From: Tolypeutes matacus
Lineage: Eukaryota; Chordata; Mammalia; Cingulata; Chlamyphoridae
Assembly (NCBI GenBank): GCA_026826555.1
Contig: JAKSZT010054565.1
Coordinates: forward strand, 1,318,186 to 1,382,185
Direction of reading: 5' to 3'
DNA length: 64,000 bases
Positions 11,641-21,779 of the stretch are shown here, piece by piece (position 1 is the first letter of the stretch; each line of letters starts with the position of its first letter). The notes under the pieces were generated by a model, which was not told the DNA's origin, ran no database searches, and worked only from the letters and a program-made list of their open reading frames with translations. The translations under genes and the position numbers were made by a program.

Positions 11641-13225
11641 TGGCAGGAGAGGATCATTGGTGCGGGGTGTCAGTGATGGGGGATGCATGGGAGGAGGTTC
11701 ACCTGGGGCATGCCTATAAGGCATATGAATGTGTTCAAGTGTTCATGGGGCATTGTCATGGTGGGTGGAGATTCACGCACTAACTGAAAGAATTTCGAAT
11801 TCCCTTCCTGGGGAGCTCTGCCACATTCTCTAATGGGACAGCAAGAATCCCATCAGTACAGGGGCAGTGACTAATGAAGGAGAATGGACTATTGACTGAG
11901 ACTTGATATTGATGACTGTACTTATGAACATTTACTTTTGAAATTGAAACTTAGCCTAGTATTATAGGGTGCTAAGAGTTACCTCCTGAGAGCCTCCTTG
12001 TTGCTCAAATGTGGACTCTCTCTAAACCAAACCCAGCATATAAATGGATTACCTTATCCCCAACATGGGACATGACTCCTGGGGATGAGCTTCCCTGGCA
12101 CTGAGAGATTACTACCAAGCACCAACTAGTAATGCAACTGGAAAAAGACCTTGACCAAAAGGGGGAAAGAGTAAAGACAAATGAGTTTAAATGGCTAAGA
12201 GGCTTCAAAGTGAGTTGGGAGGTCATCCCAGAGGTTACGCTTATTCACGTCTCAGCAGGATCTCATTGTCTGCCAAAGTAAATATTGCCTCAAATAGCGG
12301 CAGTGCTCCTGAGGGCTCTGAAGACATCCAGACACTATAGGCAGGGCAGACAGTTCAGGAACCTGGCAACTTGCTAGGGGACCCTACTTTGGAGTTTATG
12401 CTCCCCAATGTGACAGAGTTGGACTCAATTGTGGTTTCCCTACATGGCTCTTCTGCCCCTTCTGTTTGAACCTATAGTTAGTACTAGAGTTGATAGGTGT
12501 ATGTCCAAGACACTTAAATCTTTGGGCTGTCCATGTGCTAGTTGGGCCTGGAATCTCAACAGAGTTGCAACACTTACTCTCCAGTTCATTGGACTCACCC
12601 AGGACAACTAACAAGGAGATGATGATGGACAATGGCTCTCCCAAGGAACAGAGAGAGTCTGCAACTGCAAGCAAGATAGTCCCATCCATCTGCCCCATGA
12701 GATCTAAGCCCCCTCTCAATTGGAGGCAGAGTGGGTATCACCATCTCAGAATTCTCAGGATCAGGGAATGAATGAAGGACTAGTGTAGACTTACTTTTAT
12801 TCTACTATAGACATTGTGATTCTAGCAATGGAAGAACTTTTGTCATTGATGTGGAGGTAGTGGCCACTGGAGATTCTGGGTGGAGGGAGAGGGAAAAATA
12901 GATGTAATATGGGGGCATTTTTGGGACTTGGGAATCGTCCTGAATGACATTTCAAAGACAGATACAGGCCATTGTGTATCTTGTCATAATTTACAAAATT
13001 GTGCAGGAGAGGGTGTAAACTATAATGTAAACTATAATCCGCGCTTAGTGGCAGTGCTCCAAAATGTATTCATCAATTGTATCAAAAGTACCACACTAAT
13101 GAAGGATGTTGTTAATGTGGGAAAGTGTGGGAGGGTAGGGAGCAGGGCATATGGGAATCTCCTATATTTTTTATGTAACATTTATGTAATCTAAGTATCT
13201 TTAAAAAAATAAAGATATATGTATA
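11641..13225 (+). mobile_element. A-tailed non-coding retroelement, copy B (longest copy)
   Basis: About 1.6 kb ending in TTTAAAAAAATAAAG near 13200-13215. It aligns block by block with 62891-63880 (plus) and 48895-49485 (minus): CCTGAGGGCTCT, GGACAACTAACAAGGAGATG, CTGCCCCATGAGATCTAAG, ACCACACTAATGAAGGATG. It has no long conserved frame; the frames at 12490-12771 and 12880-13194 are not shared by the other copies. Its 5' portion resumes across the LTR at 10936-11635. I cannot name the family; it may be a non-autonomous relative of L1. Confidence 0.55.
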
Positions 13226-13330
13226 GATATAATTTAAAAAATGGAAAAAAAAGGTTAAATACAGTTACCACATGTACCAGCAATTCCACTCACTGGTATA
13301 TACCCAAAAGAAATGAAAACATATGTCCTC
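13226..13330 (+). mobile_element. Continuation of the old L1 ORF2 fragment
   Basis: GTTAAATACAGTTACCACAT followed by CACTGGTATATACCCAAAAG is the L1 ORF2 segment expected right after the break at 10051. This ties the whole 10052-13250 block together as insertions into one L1. Confidence 0.65.
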
Positions 13331-14481
13331 CCAACTCTTCAGGGTAAAGGAGCTGTTGTTAGGAGCCATTGCTTTTGTAAATTTTAGGAAATGGGCTTTG
13401 AGAGGTGCAGTAATGACAGTAATAATACTAATAACAACAATAAATTTATTGAGTCTCTGAGTCCCATCATCCCTGCAAGAATAGAAATTAATACCTTAGG
13501 CCCACATAGGTGAAGGGACTGATAAGCTTAGTAAGGAACAGACCTGAAGTTCACATCACAACCTGTGTGTAGTGAGGAAGGGGGGACAGTACACATGGAG
13601 TTCTGAGGTCTTGGTACTTAGACCAATGCTACAGTGTCTTTGGGTATATTTACACAAAGTCTGTGTATGTGAGTTTCTGTGTGTGCGTGTGTGTATTTGG
13701 TGCTCAGGTACACAGGGTTCTGGGGTGTTTGTTCTTGATTTAGTGCAGTTTCTGCTGAACCACACTGTCTTCAGGTATATTTACTCACAATCTTAAGGTG
13801 TAGATTTTATGAGGTAGATGGGGGGCAGGGTACATATAGATCCTTGACTCCTGCTTAGAGTGCCTTGGTCCTCTGCCTTCAACATCAATAAGGCTTGAAA
13901 AAATCCACTCAGAAGAATTATATTTACGGAGGCTTCTCATACATTGTATGAATGGGCTATAGAAACAGGAGTGGCTTGGAGAAAATAAACCTGTCATGAC
14001 TGATGCTGAAAGCTGCATTATTTGCCATTGAATATTCAGGCAGTTACGCAGTTGTTTATGCAAACATGATGCAATTTAAGTTCTAAAATTTGAAATTTAC
14101 TTTGTATTAAATTGTAGTTTTGCTCTTAACATAATTTATAAGGAAATTGGGACACGATTTCAGTCTTACGTATTATTAGGTTTATTTCCTTAAAAGAAAC
14201 TAACTTCTTAATGAGTTTAATGTGCACTAAGGACAATTTTAGTGCTGCAAGTGGCTACAGACTATGCATTTGAGAGCAAGAGGCAGTGGGGAGTACAGTG
14301 TAATTACTTTATGTAAGAAATGTTCTTCTATTATCTTATGGTAAACATTAAGTATCCATACTAAATATGATACATAAATGCATAAGTACCCATTTCATTA
14401 GTGTATTCAAAGCAGCAGGTGCTTAAAATGGCTAGATTTCTCTGGACTGAGAGTTGAGGGAAGAAAGCAAAGGATTTCTTC
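13331..14481. other. Unassigned sequence
   Basis: About 1.15 kb with no element I recognise. A short GT-rich patch lies at about 13662-13698. Frames of 69-92 codons here have no family resemblance. Confidence 0.4.
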
Positions 14482-14494
14482 TAGATGTCTCTTT

Positions 14495-14693
14495 TTTTTT
14501 TTTTTTAATTTTTTTTTTTTTTAAAGATATTATTTATTTATTCATTTATCCCCCCCTTGCTGCTTGTGCTCGCTGGGTCAGCTAACCACGCCATGCGGGT
14601 GGGCTTGCCTTCACCAGGACGCCCCGGGAACCGAACTGGGGGCCTCCCATATGGTAAACGGGAGCCCCACTGATTGAGCCACAGCCGCTTCCC
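14495..14693 (-). mobile_element. DAS-type tRNA-derived SINE
   Basis: Minus strand, long subfamily with the tail block reading GCAGCAAGGGGGG on its own strand. Perfect 13-bp target-site duplication TAGATGTCTCTTT at 14482-14494 and 14694-14706. Poly(T) of the tail is split by an AA. Confidence 0.95.
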
Positions 14694-15019
14694 TAGATGT
14701 CTCTTTAATAACTTCTCCTTTTCCCTGAAACTTCAAATACCTCCTCTCTCCTTTTGTCATTCAACTATAAAAACAAACTGCAGACTTCTCATCACTACAT
14801 CTGCTTGATACCTGTATCTTCCAGCCTGTAACTTTGGATACACTTTCGGTTCCTCTATGTAAGGCAGACACTTCCTTTTGTGGATTACATCCTATCTTCT
14901 TTTGCCTTTTCAGGGGGCATTGCTTCAGACATTTTCCCTTTTACTGTACCATCAAGTTTTCCCTGTCTACTGGATCAGCATATACACTTGTTGATCCTCT
15001 TAAAATTAAAAATCTTTCA

Positions 15020-15198
15020 GGAAGCGGCTGTGGCTCAATTAGTGGGGCTCCTGTTTGCCATATGGGAGGCCCCGGGTTCAGTTCCCGGGGCCTCCTGGTG
15101 AGGGCAGGCCCGCCTGCGCAGCGTGGTTAGCTGACCCAGTGAGCACAAGCAGCAAGGGGGGGATAAATGAATTAAAAAAAAACAAACAAAAAAAAACA
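15020..15198 (+). mobile_element. DAS-type tRNA-derived SINE, plus strand
   Basis: Starts GGAAGCGGCTGTGGCTCAAT, has the symmetrical T-arm GGCCCCGGGTTC/AGTTCCCGGGGCC, the GCAGCAAGGGGGGGAT block and an A-rich tail with CAAA repeats. It lies in the L2 relic. Duplication is weak (AAAATCTTT / AAACACTTT). Confidence 0.85.
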
Positions 15199-15560
15199 CT
15201 TTCTTTTACCTTATATTCTTCTCCAGTGACGATTTCATTTCTCTCCTTCACATTATAGCAAAACTCCCTGAGAAAGTTTTCATGTTCTTTCTTGAATGTG
15301 TGCCAGTCAGGCTTTCAACCCCACCACTCCACTGAAACAGCACTTGTCAAGGTCACCAATAACCCTGTGTTGTTAATCCAGTGGTCACTTTTCAGACTTC
15401 ATCTTACTTGACCAGCCTGCAGCATTTGACACAGTCACTCCCTCCTTTAAATGCTTTTAAAATGCTTTGGGATAATGCACCTTCTTGGCTCACCTCCTTC
15501 TCCCTGTCCACTACTTCTCAGTCTCCTTTGGTGGTTCCTTCTCATCTCCATGACCTTTTT

Positions 15561-16010
15561 TTAAATTAAAGATTTATTTATTTATTTGTCCCCACCCCCC
15601 ATTGCTTTGCACTCACTGTCTGCTCTCTGTGTTCTTCTGTGTCTTCTTGTCTTCTCTTTAGGTGGCACTAGGAACCAATCTTGGGACCTTCCAGAGTGGA
15701 GAGAGGCTGCTCAATCTCTTGTGCCACCTCAGCTCCCTGGTCTGCTGCATCTCTTATTGTCTCTCTTGTGTGTCTCTTTTTGTTGTGTCATCTTGCTGCA
15801 CCAGCTCTTCACTCGGGCCAGCACTCCTGCATGGGCCAGCACTCCACGCAGGCCAGCACTCCGTGTGGGCCAGGTCTCTGTTCGGGCCAGGTCTCTGCTT
15901 GGGCCAGCTCGCTGTGTGGGCCAGCTTTTCACCAGGAGGCCCCGGTAATCGAACCCTGGACCTCCTATATGGTAGATGGGAGCCCAATCACTTGAGCCAC
16001 ATCCACTTCC
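15561..16010 (-). mobile_element. Dimeric SINE with internal short tandem repeats
   Basis: On the minus strand: first tRNA-like head (GGGAAGTGGATGTGGCTCAA, right end at 16010), a tandem array of about seven 17-19-bp units based on GGCCAGCACTCC (15815-15930 plus strand), a linker, a second tRNA-like head (GGGAGCTGAGGTGGCACAAG) near 15740, a body and an ATTT/poly(A) tail at the left. Length about 450 bp, more than twice a simple SINE. Flanking CCATGACCTTTTT / CTATGACCTCTT is an imperfect duplication in the L2. Frames of over 100 codons here are artefacts of the repeats. Confidence 0.8.
15815..15930. repeat. Tandem array of about seven 17-19-bp units in the dimeric SINE
   Basis: Units begin GGGCCAG and continue as CACTCCTGCAT, CACTCCACGCA, CACTCCGTGT, GTCTCTGTTC, GTCTCTGCTT, CTCGCTGTGT and CTTTTCACC. 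The related SINE at 47363-47856 has about nine units. Confidence 0.75.
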
Positions 16011-16880
16011 CTCTATGACCTCTTAATGTTGGGTGCTCAAGGACTCAGTCTGTGAACCTCTTCACTATATTCCCACTTTCGACATTAGTGCTTCCCCAAC
16101 TTTTTCACATCCTGGCCACACAGAAAATGATCACTTGTTTGGTACATGGGTTAGTAAGGCTGTCCATGGCTGAAGGTGACCAGTTCAGAGACTCCTGCAG
16201 CCCTGGATTGCACACCTAAGCCCACCTGTAGCCAATTTATATGCTGAGAAATACTAGGTAGAAAGTTCTGTACTAAATGATCATACCTGTTTTTTTTCTT
16301 CAAATCTTTATATAGCATCTATACTTTAATCTCCAAATTTACATCTCCAGCCCAGATATTTCTCCTAAACCTTAGACTCCTGTACTCAACTGCCTCCTCT
16401 ACATCTCCATTTGGATGCCTCATAGGCATCCCAAATATAACATATCCCAAACTGATCTCTTGATTTTGGTCCCAGAGTTGATTCTTATGCTATCTTTTCC
16501 AGATCTATAAATGGCAATTCCCATTCTTAAGTTGTTCTAGTCAGGCTTGACTTTTTTCTTTCTCCCAAATCCCACTTTCAATCTATCAGCACAATCTGTT
16601 GATAACACTCAGAATGTATCAAGAATCTGACCACTTACCATCTCCACTGGTCCATCCTTGTTCCAAGGATCTGTCATCTTGTTTTATTACAATAGTGTTC
16701 TGCTTGGTCTCTACTTTAATCTTTGTGTTCCTACTAGCTATTTGCAATGCAGTGGTCAGAATTATTATTATAAAGTAGGAGTCAAATCAGGTCACACTTC
16801 TGCTCAAAACTCATCAGTGATTTCCTATCTCAGAGTAAAAACCAAATTCCTTACAGTGGTGATGTGGAATCTCATTGTGG

Positions 16881-18620
16881 TAGAGAAGTTTTTCATTTTG
16901 ATAAAGCTCAATTTATCAGTTATTTACTTTTATGGTTAGTGTTTTCTGTGTCTTTTTAAGAAATCTTTGCTACCCCAAGTTTATGAAGCTATTCTTCCAT
17001 NNNNNNNNNNTTTTAAGAAATCTTTGCTACCCCAAGTTTATGAAGCTATTCTTCCATGTTTCTTCTAGAAGCTTTATAGTTGTAGCTTTTTCATTTTGTT
17101 CTATTATAAACTTATTTTATCTGAAAATGTCCTTATTTCAACTTCATTTTTCAAGGATATTTTCTCTTGATATTGAATTCTGAGTTGGCAGTTTTCTTTT
17201 ATTTTAGCACTTTAAAGCTATTATTTTACTGTCTTCTGACCATCACAGTTTCTGATGAGAAGTGAGTGGTAAATCGAAATGTTCCCCTGTGTATGGTATG
17301 TCACTTTTTTTCTGGTTGCTTTCTAGATTTTCTCTTTACTACTGGTTTCACCAATTTGACTGTGATGTGCATAAGGGTGTTCTTCTATTTGTAGTTTGCT
17401 GAGCTTCTTGAATCTGTACATTTTTCTCTTTCACCAAATTTGGGAAAATTTCAGCCATTATTTCCTCAAATACTTATTTTGACTCCTTCTCTTTCTCCTT
17501 TCCTTTGGGACTCCAAATATACATATGCTAGACATTTTAAAAAATTGTTTCACAGACCCCAGAGGCCCCACACATATGCCTCAGAAGAGGTCTCTATCAC
17601 TCTTCCATCATTTATAATTTTTCCCACACAGGCCTGGTAAAGGCCAGTGGAGTAAAATTGGCCGTGGGTACAGACTGTTTGTGTAGGGAGCCATGAGAGA
17701 TTCTAAACCGTCATGCTAGCGTTGCTTCATCTTTACAAATTCACAAACTCAGTGCTTTACTCTTTACCCATCTATCGTGGCCTCTTCTTTCTCCTGCCGC
17801 TCTACCAACAATGAAGGCAACCATACTTCTAGGTTTTATTGTATCCTCAGCTCTCTGATATACTTGAAAAGAGCATGATTTTCTCATTAACCAACTTTTT
17901 TTCTTGTCATTGGGGTGGGAGGAATATTCTCTTGTAACTTTCTACTTCCTAAGTGGAAGTAGAAGTATCCTACTGGTTTTGATAAGGCTATAGGTAATTT
18001 TTTTTCTGTTCTAAACACTTTCTAATTTCCATGATGATCTTTTCTCTTACTTCTGTATATTTCTGAAGTGTTTTTAAATTTCCAAATATACACATTTTGA
18101 AATATTATTTTTTATCATTGATTCTTAATTACAATTTGTTAGAGAATAAGTCCTGTGTGATTTGGCACATTGAACATATGTTGTGAATTTCTTTATACTC
18201 TTGACATAGTTTTTGTAGATGACCTATGTAAATGAAAATAATATGTATTCTTTAGTTGTTGGTACATTACATCAAACTTATTGTCCAAATCTTCTTTCTA
18301 AATCCCTATTAATTTTTGTCCCCCTGATGTACAAATTGCTGAAAGAGGTATGTGAAAATCCCCCACTATGTTTGTGGGTTCCCAATTATTCCTTGTAATT
18401 CTTTAATTTTTGCTTTATATATTGTAAGCCATGCTTTTAAATGTGTACAAGTTTAAAATTGCAGCTTTTATTATGAGGGGTGACCTATTTTATCACATGT
18501 AGTGTTTCTTAGCTTTTAAGTTTATTCAGCTTCAGTTTTTGCTCCTCACTCTAGCTTGTTTCTGATATGTAGGAATTTTCCTTTATTTCTGATGAATTCT
18601 ATTATGCATTAAATCTCATT
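16881..18620 (-). mobile_element. Old minus-strand L1 fragments
   Basis: Several diverged antisense L1 blocks. 16881-17100 looks like ORF2 (compare 24740-24830). 17100-17280 and 17400-17530 look like ORF1 (GTCTTCTGACCATCACAGTT and CAGCCATTATTTCCTCAAAT, compare 58550 and 58790). 18040-18600 looks like the endonuclease end of ORF2 (CCCCACTATGTTTG). The order is not collinear with one L1, so at least two insertions or a rearrangement are present. A sequence gap lies at 17001-17010. Confidence 0.55.
17001..17010. other. Assembly gap (10 N) between identical 47-bp ends
   Basis: The 47 bases before the gap (16954-17000) are repeated exactly after it (17011-17057). This is the mark of two overlapping contig ends that were joined without merging, so the true sequence probably has one copy and no gap. 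The frame reading across the N run is meaningless. Confidence 0.95.
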
Positions 18621-19084
18621 GCTCCCATTTCATGAGGTAGTCCACTGTGTTTGCAGTTGTATATGGGAGGAGTCAGGGGCTTGCTGCTTCATATTTGTTT
18701 ACTCTCTGGACCCACAGTCCATCAGTGTCTCTCTAGCCTCTCTCTTCACTGTAACCCCTTATCTCTTTTTCCCCTCTCCCCTACTATTCACATTCTCCAG
18801 CAAGGGATCTTATTGACTAAGCTTATCATTTTGCTCCAGATCCCACCATCGGAGACCTGGTCTACCTATGAGTTAATTGTCCTTAAGATAGGTGCTATCC
18901 CCAGTCTAAATGGGTCTGTGTGCTGGGCAGTTTCACATACAGAGGGCTGTGCCGTGACCAGCCAGCCAATTAGGCCCTTCTCATGACTTGTGGGCTATTA
19001 TTAGTGAAGCTGTTCCTCCTGTTTGTTTGTCAGCCTCAGCCTCTGGCAAGGAGTGTACCATCAAGGATCTGCTGCTGCATTTAA
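18621..19084. other. Unassigned sequence
   Basis: No recognised element. Two overlapping frames (18619-18816, 18651-18986) have no family resemblance and no initiation context. Confidence 0.35.
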
Positions 19085-19260
19085 AAAAAACAACCTTTAT
19101 TGTGATAACATATATATATATATATACATGTATATATAACATCAAATTTCCCAGTTTATTTTTTTAAGTATACAATTCAGTGGTATTAATTACATTCACA
19201 GTATTGTGCTACCTTTATCACCATCCGTTCCTAAATTCTTTTATCATAGATGGAATTTAT
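19085..19260 (-). mobile_element. 3' end of an old L1, minus strand, with TA repeat
   Basis: Poly(A)-like block then TATATA repeat (19109-19126), followed by CAGTGGTATTAATTACATTC and GTGCTACCTTTATCACCATC, the antisense of a common mammalian L1 3' UTR. Confidence 0.6.
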
Positions 19261-19596
19261 TAGGTCATGTTAGGAAATGGTTCTGAAATTGACTGTTTGG
19301 TCAAGTCTTATAAAGTAGAGCATGGAAAAGGGGCTCTTACGATTTTTTTTTTTAAATGTAAGAAAAGTCTTGCCTGCCAGGGACCAGTGAGGCCTTTTAG
19401 TCTTATTTCATAGCTATTCTGATCTTAAGGACTTATTTTTAACCTTGGTTGTCACCAGCCAAGTATGGGAAATTTTTCCTATTTCAAGTAGCAGGGCCTA
19501 TCATTTATTTCAACTATAAGAACTTCAAGGAGCAAGTCTTGGATATTAATCTCATTTACCTGTTCATCAGCATCCTATATCATAGTGATAGGTTAT
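19261..19596. other. Unassigned sequence
   Basis: No recognised gene or repeat. Confidence 0.35.
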
Positions 19597-19780
19597 CAGA
19601 GCTGATAGGGATCTTAGGAATCTCCTCCAACCCTTTCATTTTATGATGACATGACTGAGTTCCAGAGAGGGGAAGGCCCCTGAGCAAAGTCCCGTGTCAG
19701 CTGGTGGCAGAGCTGGGACAAGGATCCTGGTCTCTGACCCTCCCTGTAAGGGTCTTATATTCTTTGCACTCCCTTCAAGG
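19597..19780 (+). mobile_element. MIR-type SINE relic
   Basis: AGGGATCTTAGGAATCTCCTCCAACCC at the left, then TGATGACATGACTGAG, AGAGAGGGGAAGG and GGTGGCAGAGCTGGGACAAG. This follows the MIR/MIR3 order of blocks, with roughly the divergence expected for a pre-placental SINE. Confidence 0.7.
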
Positions 19781-21779
19781 GCAGAGCATTAAATCATGTT
19801 GGAAGTTTTAATATTGTTTTGTCAGCATTGATTCAGAATCTGTAGTGACAGGCAGGTCGAGGAATTAAAGTGCAGGAAGAGCTGTGGTCCCTTGATGTGT
19901 AATTGTAGACAGAGGTAAATGACCCAAACCAAAGGCAGGGATTCATGCACAGGGCCTTTTTGCTGTGTGGGAAACAGGCTGCTGTAAGCCTTGTGTTATC
20001 TTACCCTGTTCAGTGTAAGAAAAATGTTACTTCACATTTTATTTTAATGCTCTCAGTACCCCTTTTCCCTTCTTTTTTTCCAATTCATTTCCTGCCTCCT
20101 TACCTTCTTCTACTGCTTTCTTGCATACCATTAACCCCTTGTTTCTGTAATCTTTTTTTTTTCCCTACTAACCTCTGACATAAAGTATTAATTTTTGGCA
20201 TTTCCCCCCCCCCCTTTCTTTGAAGTGTTCCTTCAGGCTACAAAAACTTCCAATTAAGTTTTTAAAGTAAAAGATAGAAGTTAAAAGCAATTGCTGCCTG
20301 GGGTTAGCAGGATGGAAACTTGTAGTTGCTTGAAGCTCTACTTCAAAAAGAGAAAACTCAATTTTAAAAATATAGAAGTTTATTCATAAAATACATTGTG
20401 TTCAAAAAATGATTCTGTGGATACTCTAGGCTGTTGGGGAGTTAAACCATAGGTCAGTTGTTCTTTTGTATTTATTTACATAAAATTCTTCTCATATGTA
20501 TCTGATATTTTCATTCTAAACAAGAATGAAGAGAAGTTTGTGAGCATCTGGATCCTTTTTTAATCTGTTCTCAGTAACTTTAATTTAATTTTGAGATTCT
20601 CATCTTTATTAACTAAAGAACTTTTACAATGTTCTTATGTACATTGCCTTTTATGCACTATTTCATACACACAAAAGAATATATGACTATCACAGACATC
20701 TCTTTTTTAGCAATTTCTCATATTGCTAAATTTCACCTATAATAATAGGCACCCGGGAGAATGTGCATGTTCTGAGAAGAATCACAGAGAGGGGTGTTGG
20801 GAAGTGACTGAGGGTGCAGTTTTACATGGGAGACTTCCTTTCTGTGCAGATATCCAGGCACTGTAAGCACTCTTGATTGCTGAGAGAAAAGACCTGTGAC
20901 CTACCCCTTTTCCTCCTTGCTTGGGGCTATCCAGCCAGGAAGTTCTTTGATTCTGTCCTTGGAGGCCCCAGCAAAACAAAGTGTATGCTTCCTGGAAAAA
21001 CTGGAGCTGGCCAGCAACATGGAGAATTCTGAGAGGAGTACCTTCTGAAAAAATCAGAGTTTTTCATTTTCATCATAAATCCAAGGAAATACTCAAGGAA
21101 GTGAAAAATAAACCATCATCACTAAATGCAGGGATTTTCAAACTGCTCTCTCTCATGAAATCAATTTAAAGTGTCATAACTGGTACTAAAGAAAAAGCAA
21201 GGTTTATGTTGAAAATACAAAGAGGATTGTACATGACAAAGTGAAGGGAAGAATTGTTTTATGATTCTTTAAGCACGTTTCCGTGTGTATGTAACTGAAT
21301 GCACATACACATGTTGGGACATGGTGCAAAATGTATTTCCTACTAGGGATTGCTGCTAAAGAAATTCGAGAGACACTGGCTTATGTGCTAAGTCCTCCCC
21401 ACAGTATGGGAACTTCTACATTTACCATGGACACCCCACTTCTGATCTGTGGTCTGCTGGGTCCTACTGACAGCACTTTTTGAGGGGCATTCCCATCTTT
21501 TCCTATTTTTTTCTTTTTCACCTGTGCTAACATTATCACTGTTTCTAGATCTGAGCCTGGAGCTCCAAGCCATCCACTTCTCTCCAAATCATATCCACAC
21601 CCTTCCAGTCAAGCCAGTATCAACTCACATCTGGGTGATGGCTCCCTCAATCCATTCTCCCCCCAGAAACTTGAGAGGTCTTTTAAAGTGCACATCAGAC
21701 CTTCTCACTCCACTGCTTTCTTACTGTTTCCTTTTGCCTTTATACCTTTGACCATCCCTTTATTTTTAGCCTTTATTAA
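19781..21779. other. Unassigned sequence, about 2 kb
   Basis: I see no recognisable gene, RNA or repeat apart from short T and C runs near 20150 and 20204-20215. Frames of 60-100 codons (for example 21449-21751) lack family features. Confidence 0.35.

Larger units (their letters stand above)
14830..16880 (+). mobile_element. L2 LINE relic covering the reverse-transcriptase ORF
   Basis: A long L2 (CR1-clade LINE) remnant. Recognisable blocks, plus strand: CTGTACCATCAAGTTTTCCC (14945), CCACTCCACTGAAACAGCAC (15325), GTGGTCACTTTTCAGACTTC with TTGACCAGCCTGCAGCATTT (15380-15425), TTACATCTCCAGCCCAGATA (16340), CATCTCCATTTGGATGCCTC (16400) and the 'ILDSSLSL'-like region to 16860. In L2 these encode the RT fingers, palm and thumb; the YADD box (near 16310-16340) is decayed past recognition. 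SINEs interrupt it at 15020 and 15561. About 1.4 kb of L2 sequence is long for such an old family. Confidence 0.7.

Noticed and set aside
15586..16018. Overlapping frames of 104-120 codons
   Set aside because: They run through the dimeric SINE and its tandem array; the same SINE at 47363 gives similar artefacts.
16932..17183. 83-codon frame containing unknown residues
   Set aside because: It crosses the N gap and the duplicated contig ends.
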